Below are positions 54,325 through 64,000 of a stretch of DNA of 64,000 nucleotides, piece after piece. The first letter of the stretch is position 1, and each line of letters opens with the position of its first letter. This DNA comes from Marinobacter sp. F4216 (lineage in GTDB: Bacteria; Pseudomonadota; Gammaproteobacteria; Pseudomonadales; Oleiphilaceae). The notes under the pieces are model-generated. The model was not told the origin of the DNA. It saw only the letters and a list, made by a program, of their open reading frames with translations, and did no database searches. The stretch spans positions 1-64,000 of the forward strand of contig NZ_JAIOUO010000005.1 of assembly GCF_019931195.1 (NCBI RefSeq), read 5' to 3'. The position numbers and the translations under genes were made by a program.

Positions 54325-54415
54325 CGCCGTGCTCCCTGAAGACGGTTAATGGCTTGAGGGAACAGCCCCATGTGGTTCAAACTGATAGCGTCATCCTCAC
54401 TCCGGAGCTCGTGCC

Positions 54416-54583
54416 ATGCCAGCCATTGGGTGGATTATTGTTATCCTCGCCGCCGCCATGATCATCGGCAGCCTGATGTTCTTGCGCGACTCGGCCAACA
54501 TGCGGATTCCACCAGACAAACTGGAGAAAATCCGCCAGCGTAAAGCGGAACTGGACGCCCAGGAAAAAGACGAGGACAACTGA
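54416..54583 (+). CDS. DUF2897-family small membrane protein
   Basis: 55 aa. It opens MPAIGWIIVILAAAMIIGSL, one membrane helix, then FLRDSANMRIPPDKLEK and a charged tail. This fits DUF2897, a single-span protein of gammaproteobacteria. ATG with GGAG eight bases upstream. Confidence 0.75.
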   Translation: MPAIGWIIVILAAAMIIGSLMFLRDSANMRIPPDKLEKIRQRKAELDAQEKDEDN

Positions 54584-54590
54584 CCCCCGA

Positions 54591-54767
54591 TCAGTCCTCG
54601 GAACGGAACAGGCAGTTCTTGGCATACTCTTTTGCGTCGTTGGCCGTCCACTCACCCTTGGGTGTTTCATCCATATCTTCACACCAGGCGGTGCTGCCGA
54701 CTTCAGGCGAACACCCGGTGAGCAGGAAAAGTGCAGCGACCAGACTGACAGACAGATAATTTTTCAC
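54591..54767 (-). CDS. DUF3012-family lipoprotein
   Basis: 58 aa. A GTG start begins MKNYLSVSLVAALFLLTGCS (lipobox L-T-G-C). The mature part GSTAWCEDMDETPKGEWTAN then YAKNCLF is the DUF3012 pattern (W-C-x-x-M...KG-W-T-A-N...YAK-x-C). Outer-membrane or periplasmic small lipoprotein of unknown role. Confidence 0.75.
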   Translation of the reverse strand: MKNYLSVSLVAALFLLTGCSPEVGSTAWCEDMDETPKGEWTANDAKEYAKNCLFRSED

Positions 54768-54802
54768 GGATTGGTTCCCGGTTTAGCGTGTAAATTTCAG
54801 AG

Positions 54803-55864
54803 TTAGGATGTCAGAACGCCGGTTTCAAAAAAGCGTTCCAACTGTTTTTGGTAGGGCCTGGTATCGAAGCCGTTGTTCGCAAGCCAGTGCTCGTTGTAGT
54901 AGGTATCCAGGTAGCGTTCGCCGCCATCGCAGATCATCGATACCACGCTGCCGGACTCATTCCGGGCAACCATCTCGGAAATAATCTGGAACGCCGCATA
55001 CACGTTGGTGCCGGTGGAACCACCGCACCGGCGGCCCAGCATCTTCTCCAGCTCATGGATGGTCGCGAACGCGGCTGAATCGGGTACTTTGCTCATGCGG
55101 TCGATGACCGATGACACGAAGGATGGCTCGACGCGGGGTCGACCAATGCCCTCGATCATGGAACGCCGTTGAGTCGTCAGGTTCGAGTCACCGCTCTGAT
55201 AGTAATCGAAAAACACAGAATTGTCCGGGTCTGCCACACACAGCCGGGTTGGGTGGCACTGGTAACGAATGTACCGACCAATGGTGGCCGACGTTCCACC
55301 GGTGCCGGCGCTGACCACAATCCAGTCCGGCACCGGGTGCGGTTCGGCACTCATCTGCTGGAAAATCGACTCGGCAATGTTGTTGTTCCCACGCCAGTCC
55401 GTCGCCCGCTCGGCAAAGGTGAACTGGTCCATGTAGTGGCCCTTCAACTCCTGCGCCAGCCGGGCCGCCTCGGAATAGATGTCGCAGGCCTCCACCAGGT
55501 GGCACTTGCCGCCGTAAAAAGCGATCTTGTCGATTTTTTCCTGCGAGGTCCCCCTGGGAATCACGGCAATAAACGGCAGGCCGAGCAGCTTGGCGAAATA
55601 GGCCTCGGAAATGGCGGTACTGCCGGACGACGCCTCGATGATCGGCGTGCCCTCGTGAATCTGGCCATTGCACAGGCCGTAGAGGAAGAGCGATCGGGCC
55701 AGGCGGTGCTTGAGGCTGCCGGTCGGATGGGTGGATTCGTCCTTGAGGTACAGGGTGATATCCCCGCACGCCGGCAAATCCAGCTTCAGCAGATGGGTAT
55801 CGGAGGAGCGGCGAAAATCCGCTTCGATGGCGGCAATCGCCTGATTGATCCAGTTCTGTCCCAC
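54803..55864 (-). CDS. PLP-dependent cysteine synthase-like enzyme
   Basis: 353 aa. [20 protein letters not shown] holds the PLP Lys, [20 protein letters not shown] the substrate loop, and [20 protein letters not shown] the phosphate-binding glycines, placing it in the fold-type II CysK/CBS group. A GTG start with AGGAG five bases upstream (the upstream Cys/Pro-rich extension is unlikely to be coding). It could act as a cysteine synthase or cysteine desulfhydrase; the substrate is not settled by sequence. Confidence 0.85.
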   Translation of the reverse strand: MGQNWINQAIAAIEADFRRSSDTHLLKLDLPACGDITLYLKDESTHPTGSLKHRLARSLFLYGLCNGQIHEGTPIIEASSGSTAISEAYFAKLLGLPFIAVIPRGTSQEKIDKIAFYGGKCHLVEACDIYSEAARLAQELKGHYMDQFTFAERATDWRGNNNIAESIFQQMSAEPHPVPDWIVVSAGTGGTSATIGRYIRYQCHPTRLCVADPDNSVFFDYYQSGDSNLTTQRRSMIEGIGRPRVEPSFVSSVIDRMSKVPDSAAFATIHELEKMLGRRCGGSTGTNVYAAFQIISEMVARNESGSVVSMICDGGERYLDTYYNEHWLANNGFDTRPYQKQLERFFETGVLTS

Positions 55865-56106
55865 AATCGCTCCTCGTCGGCACGGTCGAATTGCCGAAAA
55901 GTACCACATGCCGGGCCCTGGCGGGCACCGAGACACATTTTTATACATAAAGCCGATTCCGGACCAACCATCCCGGCGTTAGCATGAAGAAAACACAAGT
56001 CACAACAACAAGTATCCATGGGACAAGGTGATCCTCGTCAGACCGGACAGAAACCCACGCTTTCCCCGTGTCTGTCCCGAATCGTTTTGACGTCGAAACC
56101 GGCTAT

Positions 56107-58722
56107 ATGATCGTGACAAAGTCTTCGGCACTTCGTTTTGTTTTCCTGCTTCTCGGCGCGCTGATCTGCCAACCAGCGCTGGCCGACGCCGAAGCCGTGA
56201 TCGTCTCGTCAAGCGGCCAAATCGAACCGTATTTCGACGTCTGGGAAAACCCGAACGGCGAGGCAACGCTCGAAGAGGTCATGGCCCTGGACGACAGCCA
56301 GTGGCGGCATGTACCAGAGGGCAGCGCCACCTTTGGGATCACCCAGTCAGCCTACTGGCTCCGATTCTCTGTTCAAAACCAAACAGCACAGACGCTCAAC
56401 CTGGTGGCCGAACTCGGCTACTCCCAGTTGGACGATGTCATTTTCCATGTGATCTCAAATGGCGATCCGATCCGGGAAGTGCGCACGGGTGATCGGCGCC
56501 CGTTCCATCCCCGGGAAATCGATCACCCGAACATGCTGTTGCGGTTCACTCTCAGCCCGGACGAATCCAAAACCCTGTATGTACGTGTGCAGACCGAAGG
56601 CTCGCTGGTCGTTCCACTGGACCTCTGGCACGAGCACGAATTCTTCGGTTCCGCCTCCGCGGAGCAAAAGCTGCACTTTTTCTACTACGGCTGTCTCTCG
56701 GTCATCATTCTTATCAACCTGGCGGTGTTCCTGACCCTCAGAGAGAAGCTCTACCTGTACTACGCCCTCGCGATCAGCGGGTATCTGCTGTTCTTTGCCT
56801 CAATAAAAGGGTTCAGTTTCCAGGTGCTTTACCCGGATTTCCCGGCCTTACACGCCCGAATGCTGTTACTGTCCATGCCAGTCCTCGGACTGTTTTCCCT
56901 CCTGTTTTGTCGGGAATTCCTGAAGACAAAGGAACACAGCCCGCGCCTGGATTTTGCCATTCGCCTGTTGATCTTCGTTGAAACACTGAATTTTGTTACG
57001 GCGCTGTTTGCCGGATACAACTGGGCAATCCTCAATTTCAGCATCGTTGCCATCATCTTTTTCGGCTTGCTGTTTGTTGCTGGCCCTGTCTCATGGGCCG
57101 AGGGTGTCCGCGCTGGCAAGTTCTTCACCCTCGCCTGGACACCCCTGACCCTCGGCGTACTGGCCACTGCGGGACGGGCCATGGGCTTTCTGCCGGTAAA
57201 CTTCCTGACCGAACACGCCATGCAGATTGGCTCCGGACTGGAGGCCTTTATCCTGACCCTCGCCCTGGCCGATCGCCTGTATCTGGAGCGAAAAGATCGC
57301 TATGAAGCCCAGGAAAACAGTCTGCGCAAGGAGAAGGCCCGCAACCTCGCCCAGCAAAGACTGACCGAGGCTATGACCCACGATCCGGTCACCGGGCTGC
57401 CAAACCGAAACCGTTTCGAGCGAATGGCCAATCAGGTCATCAGCCAGAACCCGGACGACGAGTACATAGTCGGCATTGTCCGTATTACCCGCATGGAAGA
57501 GATCCACCGCACCCTCGGGCTGGCCCGGAGTGAGCGGTTAATGAAAATGCTTGCCCAGCAGATGACGGAACTGGCCAGGGAACTGCCCATGGTCCGCTGC
57601 CGGAAAGACGATCAGGGCCGCACCGAATGCGTTTACCAGCTATCCGGCGACTGCCTGGGGCTGTTGATTGATGCGACGGCGGTCACCGATCAGTTTGCCG
57701 GCATGAACAAGGCCATCCAACTGCTGTCAGAACCGGTAACCATTGATCACCTGGCGATTGAGCTGGACCCAACATTCGGCGCAGCCCACTACCCTTACCA
57801 CGGCGATTCTGCCGCCCTGCTGATTCGCAATGCCCACATTGGCATGGAGAATGCGCCAAGAGGGGTAATGGCTACCGGCGTGTATTCCCCCCAGCACGAT
57901 ATCTACAGCGAAAGCCGGCTGACTCTGATGTCTGACCTGAAGGAAGCCCTTCAGCGGGATCAGACCTGCCTGCATTACCAGCCCAAGATGTGCCTGAGAA
58001 CCGGCCGCGTGGTGGGACTGGAAGCGCTCGTGCGCTGGCACCACCCGGAAAGGGGCTGGGTCTTCCCATCCGACTTCATTCCGCTGGCAGAAGAAACCGG
58101 AGTAATCACCCAGCTGACCCGCTGGGCCGTGGAGCGTGGGCTAAAGGATCTGGCTGCGCTGGCGGGGGACTACCCCGACCTGGAGCTGTCCATCAATATT
58201 TCCGCCCGGGACCTGACGGATAAGGGACTGGTGCAATCCATTCAGGCAGCGTTGAGCCAACACGGCATCCGCCCGAACCAGCTCACGCTGGAACTGACGG
58301 AAACCGCCGCGATGGAAGACCCGGAAACCGGATTCAAGGCCCTGCAGGCACTGGCCGAAGCTGGCTTACAAATATCAATCGATGATTTCGGCAGCGGTTA
58401 CTCGTCGCTGTCGTACCTGAAACAATTGCCAGCTTCCGAAATAAAACTGGATCGCTCCCTGATCATCGACATCCTTGAAAGCGACAGCTCCCGCGTGATC
58501 GTGGAGACCGCCGTCAACATGGTCCACGGCCTTGGCTATGCGGTGATTGCAGAAGGTGTGGAAAACGAGGACGCAGCACAGTTGCTGAGAGAGCTGAACT
58601 GCGACCGCCTGCAGGGTTACTGGCTGAGTAAACCGCTCCCCCTGGCAGAGCTTCAGGACTGGCTTCTGGTGCAAAACTTCCCATCCAAACTGCTGCCACA
58701 ACCGACTGCAACCGAGGCTTGA
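56107..58722 (+). CDS. 7TMR-DISM sensor with degenerate GGDEF and active EAL
   Basis: Signal peptide (FVFLLLGALICQPALA), then a 7TMR-DISMED2 periplasmic ligand domain (about 30-180; YWLRFSVQNQTAQTLNLVAE), seven membrane helices (about 195-400), a GGDEF-like domain and an EAL domain. The GGDEF motif reads L-S-G-D-C-L, so the cyclase is probably dead. The EAL side is intact: GLEALVRWHHPERGW, SINISARDLTD, ELTETAAMED and DDFGSGYSSL. It should be a c-di-GMP phosphodiesterase controlled by a periplasmic signal. 871 aa; start chosen at the signal peptide. Confidence 0.85.
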   Translation: MIVTKSSALRFVFLLLGALICQPALADAEAVIVSSSGQIEPYFDVWENPNGEATLEEVMALDDSQWRHVPEGSATFGITQSAYWLRFSVQNQTAQTLNLVAELGYSQLDDVIFHVISNGDPIREVRTGDRRPFHPREIDHPNMLLRFTLSPDESKTLYVRVQTEGSLVVPLDLWHEHEFFGSASAEQKLHFFYYGCLSVIILINLAVFLTLREKLYLYYALAISGYLLFFASIKGFSFQVLYPDFPALHARMLLLSMPVLGLFSLLFCREFLKTKEHSPRLDFAIRLLIFVETLNFVTALFAGYNWAILNFSIVAIIFFGLLFVAGPVSWAEGVRAGKFFTLAWTPLTLGVLATAGRAMGFLPVNFLTEHAMQIGSGLEAFILTLALADRLYLERKDRYEAQENSLRKEKARNLAQQRLTEAMTHDPVTGLPNRNRFERMANQVISQNPDDEYIVGIVRITRMEEIHRTLGLARSERLMKMLAQQMTELARELPMVRCRKDDQGRTECVYQLSGDCLGLLIDATAVTDQFAGMNKAIQLLSEPVTIDHLAIELDPTFGAAHYPYHGDSAALLIRNAHIGMENAPRGVMATGVYSPQHDIYSESRLTLMSDLKEALQRDQTCLHYQPKMCLRTGRVVGLEALVRWHHPERGWVFPSDFIPLAEETGVITQLTRWAVERGLKDLAALAGDYPDLELSINISARDLTDKGLVQSIQAALSQHGIRPNQLTLELTETAAMEDPETGFKALQALAEAGLQISIDDFGSGYSSLSYLKQLPASEIKLDRSLIIDILESDSSRVIVETAVNMVHGLGYAVIAEGVENEDAAQLLRELNCDRLQGYWLSKPLPLAELQDWLLVQNFPSKLLPQPTATEA

Positions 58723-58905
58723 GCGGAAAGGCTACCCCCGGCTTTGCGGACTCACGTCTGAAGACCAAAGAGCGTCAACCCGATCACACGCCCTCAGAAA
58801 GCCAACTGGCCTGGCGCCAATGAGCACTGTTTCGTATTTATGTAGTAAATACAGACTTATACTCGACAACGATGGACTAATAACGATAAAGAAAGGATGC
58901 CGCTG

Positions 58906-61887
58906 ATGTATTTGCGCGCCTGTTTTTTCCGGGGCTTTCGGATCGCCCGCCCATGTGCAATGCTGCTGGCGCTGATCGCCCTGGCACTCCCGACGAGCCC
59001 GGCGTTCGGGGACGCCTTGCTGGTCAGCCACCTGCCAGAGGATAGAGGGCTGTCTCTGGCGCCGTACCTGATCTACCAGACCGACGACCATCGGATGCTC
59101 ACCCCCGATCAGGTTCGCGACATGAACCGGGGCTGGCAAAACCACTCCAGCGAACACCTCAACCTTGGTTTCATCAAGGATTCCGTCTGGGTTCGATTCC
59201 AGCTGGCAAATAATTCCAAAACCACCCGGGACCTGTACCTGGACATCGACTATGCGCTGCTCGACGATGTCCAGCTGTCTATGTACAACGCCGACACCGG
59301 CAAGCTTGTAAAGACCATGCAGGCCGGTGACCAATGGGGCTTCAACGAGCGTCCCATTCTGTTTCCCAACTTCGTGTTCCCGATCTCCATGGCCCCCGGG
59401 CAAGACTATGTCGTAGTGATGAAAATCCGGAGCACGTCCTCCATGCAGGCGCCCATTTCGCTCTGGCATCCCGATGCGCTGGCTACGAACAAATACAGCG
59501 AAGCCCTGTTTTTCGGCGGCCTGATCGGAATGATTGCCATCATGGCGCTCTATAACCTGTTTCTGTGGGTCTCCATTCGTGAGCACGCCTACCTTTTCTA
59601 CGCCATTTGCCTGATCGGCTACAGCTTTATTGAAGCCATTCTGACCGGTGTCGCCTACAGCTACCTCTGGCCCGACTCTCCCGGGTGGAACCACATCAGT
59701 CTGGTAGTGTCCGGAGGCTCTGCCCTGGCCGCCCTGGCCCTGTTCACTCATCGGTTCCTCCGACTGCAGGAACGGGCTCCGGCGCTTGGCAAACTGTTCT
59801 ATCTGTACAGCGCGCTGTGTCTTCTGACCGCCGCCTCGGGCTTCGTGCTGCCCTACCAGGTGGCTATTCACCTGGCGATTGCGGTACTGGTACTCGTGCC
59901 CCTGTCCACCTATGCCGCCAGTCTCTACTTCTGGCTCAAAAAGGGCCTGAAAGATGCCCGCTACTTCGTGACAGCATTCACCCTGTTTACCCTCTTCACC
60001 ATGGTGTTCATCCTTGGTAAGACTGGCGTCTTGCCCCGAAACTGGCTGACCGAGTACTCCATTCACTTTGGCGCCATCTCAGTGGTTGCCCTGCTCTCCT
60101 TTGCACTGGCCGACCGGATTAACCGGGAAAAAACCGCACGGGAAGAGGCCCAGAAAGAAGCGATTGCCCACCTGGAACGTTATCGGGTTATCCATGACGA
60201 GTCCCTGGAAGGCCGGTTCTGCGTCGATCGTGTGGGTCGGTTCCTGTCGGCGAACCCGGCACTGGCCCGCATCTTTGGCGCGGAAAGTCCTGAAGACCTT
60301 CTGCACCGGGGTGCCAATAACCTGAAGCTTATTCCAGCCCGCCGTAAAAAGTGGGAAGAAGGTTTGGATCTGGTAAACCGTGAGGGCAAATTGCAGGGAT
60401 TCGAGTGTGAGGCAAGGCGTCTAAACGGCGAACTCTTCTGGGTGTCGATCCACGGGCGCGTGGTGAAAGACCCGGATACCAATCGGCCGGTGTTTGAAGG
60501 CTCACTGGTGGACATCACCGAGAAGAAATCCAGCGAGCGACAGCTCAACTACCTCGCCAACCACGACCCCCTGACCGGTCTGGTCAATCGCCTGGGTTTC
60601 GAGAAGCGTCTGGAAAGCGCCATCGAGAGCGCCAAGACAACCCGGCGAAGCCACGCCCTGCTGATGATGGATCTGGATCAGTTCAAGATCGTCAACGATA
60701 CCTGCGGCCATGGCGCCGGCGACCAGCTGCTCAAACAGATCTCTGCACTGTTCCGGAAATACGTCCGCGCCACCGACTCCCTGGCCCGACTGGGGGGGGA
60801 TGAGTTCGCGCTTCTGCTGGAAAAAACCGCCGTAGAAAACGCCACCACTCTTGCCCAACGGCTTCGTCGGGACGTGGGCGACTATCGATTTACCTGGCAG
60901 GGCAAGGTGTTCAGCGTCGGCATCAGCATTGGCGTGGTATCCATCAATGAAGAAACCGGTACCCTGGCCGAGCTGGTCAGCCTCGCGGACACCGCCTGCT
61001 ACGCCGCCAAAGACGGCGGACGCAATCAGGTGGTGGTGCATGACGAAAACCGCGGCGACATCGCCCAGCGCCAGACCGAGATGGAGACGGTCACGGTCAT
61101 TCGCGAAGCGATCCGTAACAACAACCTGATCCTGTTCCACCAGAAGGTATCGCCCATTCGGGGCAGTCAGGAGGGCGTGCGCTACGAGGTGCTTGTCAGA
61201 ATGCAGAAAGATGGCCGCCTGATTTTGCCGGGCGCCTTCCTGCCTGCGGCTGAACGGTACAACATGATCCTGGAGCTGGACCGCTGGGTTATCCAGACGT
61301 ATCTCAGATGGTTGTCGGAACACCCAAAGCATCTGCAGCAGCTGACACAGGCGAACATTAACCTGAGCGCTCAGTCCGTCGGTTCGGCGGACCTGGGACC
61401 GTTTATTATTGAGGCCTTCAATCGCTACGGGATACCGGCCCATAAGATCTGCTTCGAGATCACCGAAAGCGCCGCCGTGGCCAGTGTCAACGAGACCCAG
61501 AACCTGATTACCACATTGCGGGCCATTGGCTGCAGGTTTGCCCTGGATGATTTTGGCAGTGGTTTCGCTTCCTATGGCCACCTGAAAAACCTGCCTGTCC
61601 ATTGCCTGAAGATTGATGGCTGTTTTATTCGCGAGATGGCCACGGACGAAGTCGACTACCAGATGGTTCGTGCCATGACCGAAGTGGCCCACGCTATGGG
61701 ATTGGAAGTGGTCGCAGAGTACGTGGAAAACGCGAGCATCATGGCTCGCCTGATTGAGCTGAACGTGGACTACGTCCAGGGTTGGCACACCCACGAGCCG
61801 ACATTGCTGGTGGATTCTCCCAGCCGGTCACAGGCGAAGAAACGAACGGACGTGACCAGCATCGAACTGACCCCGCGGACGGTGTAA
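58906..61887 (+). CDS. 7TMR-DISM sensor with PAS, GGDEF and EAL domains
   Basis: About 993 aa. Signal peptide (MLLALIALALPTSPAFGD), a DISMED2 domain (SVWVRFQLANNSKTTRDLYL), seven helices, a PAS domain (about 425-540), then GGDEF with an intact ARLGGDEFALLLEK and EAL with the variant YEVLVRMQ plus FEITESAAVASV and DDFGSGFASYGHL. The diguanylate cyclase looks active; EVL in place of EAL may still allow hydrolysis. The ATG at 58906 is better spaced from GAAAGG than the one at 58897. It is a neighbour and paralogue of the preceding sensor. Confidence 0.85.
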   Translation: MYLRACFFRGFRIARPCAMLLALIALALPTSPAFGDALLVSHLPEDRGLSLAPYLIYQTDDHRMLTPDQVRDMNRGWQNHSSEHLNLGFIKDSVWVRFQLANNSKTTRDLYLDIDYALLDDVQLSMYNADTGKLVKTMQAGDQWGFNERPILFPNFVFPISMAPGQDYVVVMKIRSTSSMQAPISLWHPDALATNKYSEALFFGGLIGMIAIMALYNLFLWVSIREHAYLFYAICLIGYSFIEAILTGVAYSYLWPDSPGWNHISLVVSGGSALAALALFTHRFLRLQERAPALGKLFYLYSALCLLTAASGFVLPYQVAIHLAIAVLVLVPLSTYAASLYFWLKKGLKDARYFVTAFTLFTLFTMVFILGKTGVLPRNWLTEYSIHFGAISVVALLSFALADRINREKTAREEAQKEAIAHLERYRVIHDESLEGRFCVDRVGRFLSANPALARIFGAESPEDLLHRGANNLKLIPARRKKWEEGLDLVNREGKLQGFECEARRLNGELFWVSIHGRVVKDPDTNRPVFEGSLVDITEKKSSERQLNYLANHDPLTGLVNRLGFEKRLESAIESAKTTRRSHALLMMDLDQFKIVNDTCGHGAGDQLLKQISALFRKYVRATDSLARLGGDEFALLLEKTAVENATTLAQRLRRDVGDYRFTWQGKVFSVGISIGVVSINEETGTLAELVSLADTACYAAKDGGRNQVVVHDENRGDIAQRQTEMETVTVIREAIRNNNLILFHQKVSPIRGSQEGVRYEVLVRMQKDGRLILPGAFLPAAERYNMILELDRWVIQTYLRWLSEHPKHLQQLTQANINLSAQSVGSADLGPFIIEAFNRYGIPAHKICFEITESAAVASVNETQNLITTLRAIGCRFALDDFGSGFASYGHLKNLPVHCLKIDGCFIREMATDEVDYQMVRAMTEVAHAMGLEVVAEYVENASIMARLIELNVDYVQGWHTHEPTLLVDSPSRSQAKKRTDVTSIELTPRTV

Positions 61888-61986
61888 CAACCGCATCAGG
61901 GGCGTGGCGATAAGTGGCTCGCAGGTGTAATTTTTTCCGAGTTGGCAAGTCTCCTGTGTACCATGGGTATTCAAAAGGAGATCGCT

Positions 61987-62730
61987 TTGGGAACATCGAA
62001 CCGAACACGTCATTGGACAACGGCCAGCCTGATCGTCGCGCTTGGCATCGCCAGCCCCCTGTGGGCCTGTGAAAATCCGATTCCGCCGTTTTCCGGTCTG
62101 GACTCTCTGTCAGACAGTTCCGGCTGGGAAGCGCTAGAGTTCCCGAAGATTGACCGGCTTTCCGAGTATCAACTGGTGCTGGAGGACGGAAACCGGGTGG
62201 TTCAGGCGACAACCAGCGGCAGCGCTTCGGGCCTGATTACCCGGCTGGATATTCAACCCGGCGATTCACTGATCCTTCGCTGGCGCTGGAAGGTGTCCAA
62301 CGTGTTTGAGGGTGGCAATGCCAAGGCCAAATCCGGTGACGATTACCCCGCCAGGATCTATGTCGCGTTTGAGTTCGAGGAAGACAAAGCGGGATTTTTT
62401 GAACGGGCCAAGCGCTCGGCCGTGGAAGTTCTTTTCGGAGAGACCCTGCCCGGCAATGCCCTGAATTACATCTGGGCTAACCGATTACCGGTGGATGAAG
62501 TTGTGCCCAATCCCTACACAGACCAGACCATGATGGTGGCGGTGAACTCCGGTGCAGATCAGGTGGGAGAATGGGTCACGGTGGAGCAGGATATTGTGGC
62601 GGATTACCGGCAAGCATTCGGCGAGGCACCGCCACCTCTGGTAGGCATCGCCATCATGTCAGACTCGGACAATACGGGGGAATCGGCAATGGCATGGTAC
62701 GGGGATCTACAGCTGGAGGGTTGCGAGTAA
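61987..62730 (+). CDS. DUF3047-family exported protein
   Basis: A TTG start at 61987 with AAGGAG six bases upstream, giving a signal peptide (WTTASLIVALGIASPLWACE). The mature part FPKIDRLSEYQLVLEDGNRV, SLILRWRWKVSNVFEGGNAK, DYPARIYVAFEFEE and NYIWANRLPVDE is the DUF3047 pattern. 247 aa. The family has a jelly-roll-like beta structure of unknown function; periplasmic. Confidence 0.85.
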   Translation: MGTSNRTRHWTTASLIVALGIASPLWACENPIPPFSGLDSLSDSSGWEALEFPKIDRLSEYQLVLEDGNRVVQATTSGSASGLITRLDIQPGDSLILRWRWKVSNVFEGGNAKAKSGDDYPARIYVAFEFEEDKAGFFERAKRSAVEVLFGETLPGNALNYIWANRLPVDEVVPNPYTDQTMMVAVNSGADQVGEWVTVEQDIVADYRQAFGEAPPPLVGIAIMSDSDNTGESAMAWYGDLQLEGCE

Positions 62731-62750
62731 GCGCGACTGACATTGCTCAG

Positions 62751-62795
62751 GAGCCCACCCAATGCCAGCCATTGGGTGGATCCAGTGCGGGCTCC
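62751..62795. terminator. Nested stem-loop between converging genes
   Basis: An outer GAGCCC/GGGCTC stem encloses a perfect 10-bp stem CCACCCAATG/CATTGGGTGG with a 5-base loop. There is no T-run after it. It probably ends both converging transcripts. Confidence 0.55.
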
Positions 62796-62803
62796 GAGCC
62801 AGA

Positions 62804-64000
62804 TTAACTTACGCTTTTCTCTGAATGGTTATTCAGAACACCTATCATGCCAGAAGCTGCGGTATGCCCATCCGCCAAGTTCCGGTGACGGGCGTCGTTA
62901 TCAACCACCAGCCGGCGAATACTTGAAGACTGAGCCATCAATGCATCCATGGCCTCTTTTGGCACCGGTCTGCTCAACAAATAGCCTTGAACTTCATCGC
63001 AATGGAGATCCTGCAAGAAGCGCAGTTGCTCTTCCGTTTCCACGCCTTCTGCCACCACTCGAATATCCAGGCTATGGCCCATGGCAATAATTGCACTCAC
63101 TATCGCCGCATCATTTGCATCGTGAAGAATGTCCGCAATAAACGAGCGATCAATTTTTACCATGCTGATTGGAAACCGTTTAAGGTAATTGAGCGATGAA
63201 TATCCGATGCCAAAATCATCCAAAGAAATTTTCATTCCGGCAGAACTGAGTTTTTTCAGCACGACCTCTACATCATCCATGCTATGCATGAAGGCTGTTT
63301 CTGTTATCTCTAATTCAAGCGCTCTGACTGGTAAGACAAACTCCTCCAGGATGGCAAGGATTTGTTCCGCCAGATCCGGGCTCCTGAGTTCAGAGGGAGA
63401 TATATTGACGGCAACAGGCATTGTGCCGAAACCGGCTTTTTGCCAGAAGCGGATTTGCCGGCATACAGCACGGATAACCCAGCGGTCCAACATCTTGATC
63501 AACCCAGCCTGCTCGGCTGCGGGAATAAACTCGTCAGGCGGAATGAGCCCCTTTAAAGGATGGTGCCACCGCACCAAGGCTTCCATGCTTCTGATCTTTC
63601 CGGTTATCAGGTCAATCTTGGGTTGGTAGTAGACGGTTAACTCGTCCTGCTTCAAGGCCCGATGTAGGTCGGCTTCCAACTGAATTTGCTTCGTGGCGAG
63701 CTGATTGATCTCTTCTGCGTAGAACCGGAAGTTGTTGCTGCCATGGGCCTTCCTGCTTGAACGCATGGCACCACTGGCGTTTCTGAGCAATGATTCCGCA
63801 CCATCACCATCTTGAGGGAACAGGCTTATGCCCACGTCCATGTTCAAATAGATCTCATTACTTTCAACCGTAATCGGCTGTTCAAACTCCAAAAATATAC
63901 GTTTTAATACACTGGTAACGATTTCAGGCCTTTGCAGATCAGTCAACACAAGCGCGATTTCATTACCACCCAGCCGGGAAACAGTAAAAAACAGCTCTCC
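62804..64000 (-). CDS. GGDEF/EAL protein, N-terminus beyond window
   Basis: The frame is open from 64000 to the stop at 62804, so the 5' part lies outside. The visible GGDEF end reads SRLGGNEIALVLTD (GGNEI for GGDEF), then GISLFPQDGDGAESLLRNAS. EAL is intact: SMEALVRWHHPLKGL, VNISPSELRS, EITETAFMHS, DDFGIGYSSLNYL and VVAEGVETEEQLRFLQDLHC. Probably a phosphodiesterase with a weakened or inactive cyclase. Confidence 0.88.
   Translation of the reverse strand, partial: GELFFTVSRLGGNEIALVLTDLQRPEIVTSVLKRIFLEFEQPITVESNEIYLNMDVGISLFPQDGDGAESLLRNASGAMRSSRKAHGSNNFRFYAEEINQLATKQIQLEADLHRALKQDELTVYYQPKIDLITGKIRSMEALVRWHHPLKGLIPPDEFIPAAEQAGLIKMLDRWVIRAVCRQIRFWQKAGFGTMPVAVNISPSELRSPDLAEQILAILEEFVLPVRALELEITETAFMHSMDDVEVVLKKLSSAGMKISLDDFGIGYSSLNYLKRFPISMVKIDRSFIADILHDANDAAIVSAIIAMGHSLDIRVVAEGVETEEQLRFLQDLHCDEVQGYLLSRPVPKEAMDALMAQSSSIRRLVVDNDARHRNLADGHTAASGMIGVLNNHSEKSVS

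Noticed and set aside
58732..60066. A 444-codon open frame on the minus strand
   Set aside because: It is antisense to the 7TMR-DISM/PAS/GGDEF/EAL gene, is rich in Gln/His/Gly/Arg as antisense frames in GC-rich genes are, and shows no domain.
60502..61794. A 430-codon open frame on the minus strand
   Set aside because: Antisense to the GGDEF/EAL part of the same gene; no ribosome site or recognisable motif.

Overview
The window looks like chromosome of a marine gammaproteobacterium, most probably Marinobacter or a close relative. This is an inference from gene content and codon style: a bet choline/glycine-betaine cluster with a BCCT carrier, pntAB, OmpW, small DUF3581, DUF2897 and DUF3012 proteins, and several c-di-GMP proteins with 7TMR-DISM sensors. 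No rRNA, tRNA or CRISPR array was seen.

Left third (1-23 kb), accessory and mosaic. Positions 1-2475 hold the remains of a chromosomal integron. A decayed intI (1841-2475, + strand) has a perfect CTGT-N8-ACAG LexA/SOS box just upstream. Facing away from it on the minus strand is a cassette array: a DUF1643 gene, then an uncharacterised gene, each ending inside an attC-type site. Three further places carry lone cassette-like genes: 4.0-5.0 kb, 9.9-10.3 kb and 22.2-22.8 kb (a MAPEG protein). Two repeats mark these places. One is a 20-bp motif beside the attI side (1527, 4953, 22748). The other is a 'gtcgcaaagcggacattcag' repeat on the far side (3929, 9856, 22197, with decayed copies at 5009 and 12524). 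Around them lie exported proteins and lipoproteins, a PD-(D/E)XK nuclease with a small partner, and an IS66 transposase remnant. From 10.4 to 18.1 kb a minus-strand block encodes cell-envelope proteins. It includes a tight set of OmpA-type lipoprotein, five-helix membrane protein and von Willebrand-A-like periplasmic protein that I cannot assign to a known system.

Middle (18.4-43.5 kb), mostly core functions: EamA exporter, secreted lipase-like hydrolase, His-rich periplasmic protein, ChaC-like and MarC proteins, 2OG-Fe oxygenase, pntAB, an Old Yellow Enzyme divergent from an HxlR regulator (tandem 28-bp repeats between them), OmpW behind an Anr/FNR-like site, RhlE, an LpxL-type acyltransferase, DUF3604, RlmE, a TrmH-type methyltransferase, a transglutaminase-like protein, a periplasmic sugar-binding protein, and a peroxide-defence group (ahpF, a peroxiredoxin, ahpC) with OxyR-like ATAG-N7-CTAT sites upstream of ahpF and ahpC.

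Right third (43.8-64 kb): a sugar-dehydrogenase/dihaem lipoprotein; the choline-to-betaine cluster betI-betB-betA plus a short BCCT carrier, with a perfect palindromic BetI-type operator upstream of betI; an outer-membrane barrel; a HerA/DUF853 ATPase; small conserved proteins; a cysteine-synthase-like PLP enzyme; and three c-di-GMP proteins, the last cut by the window edge.
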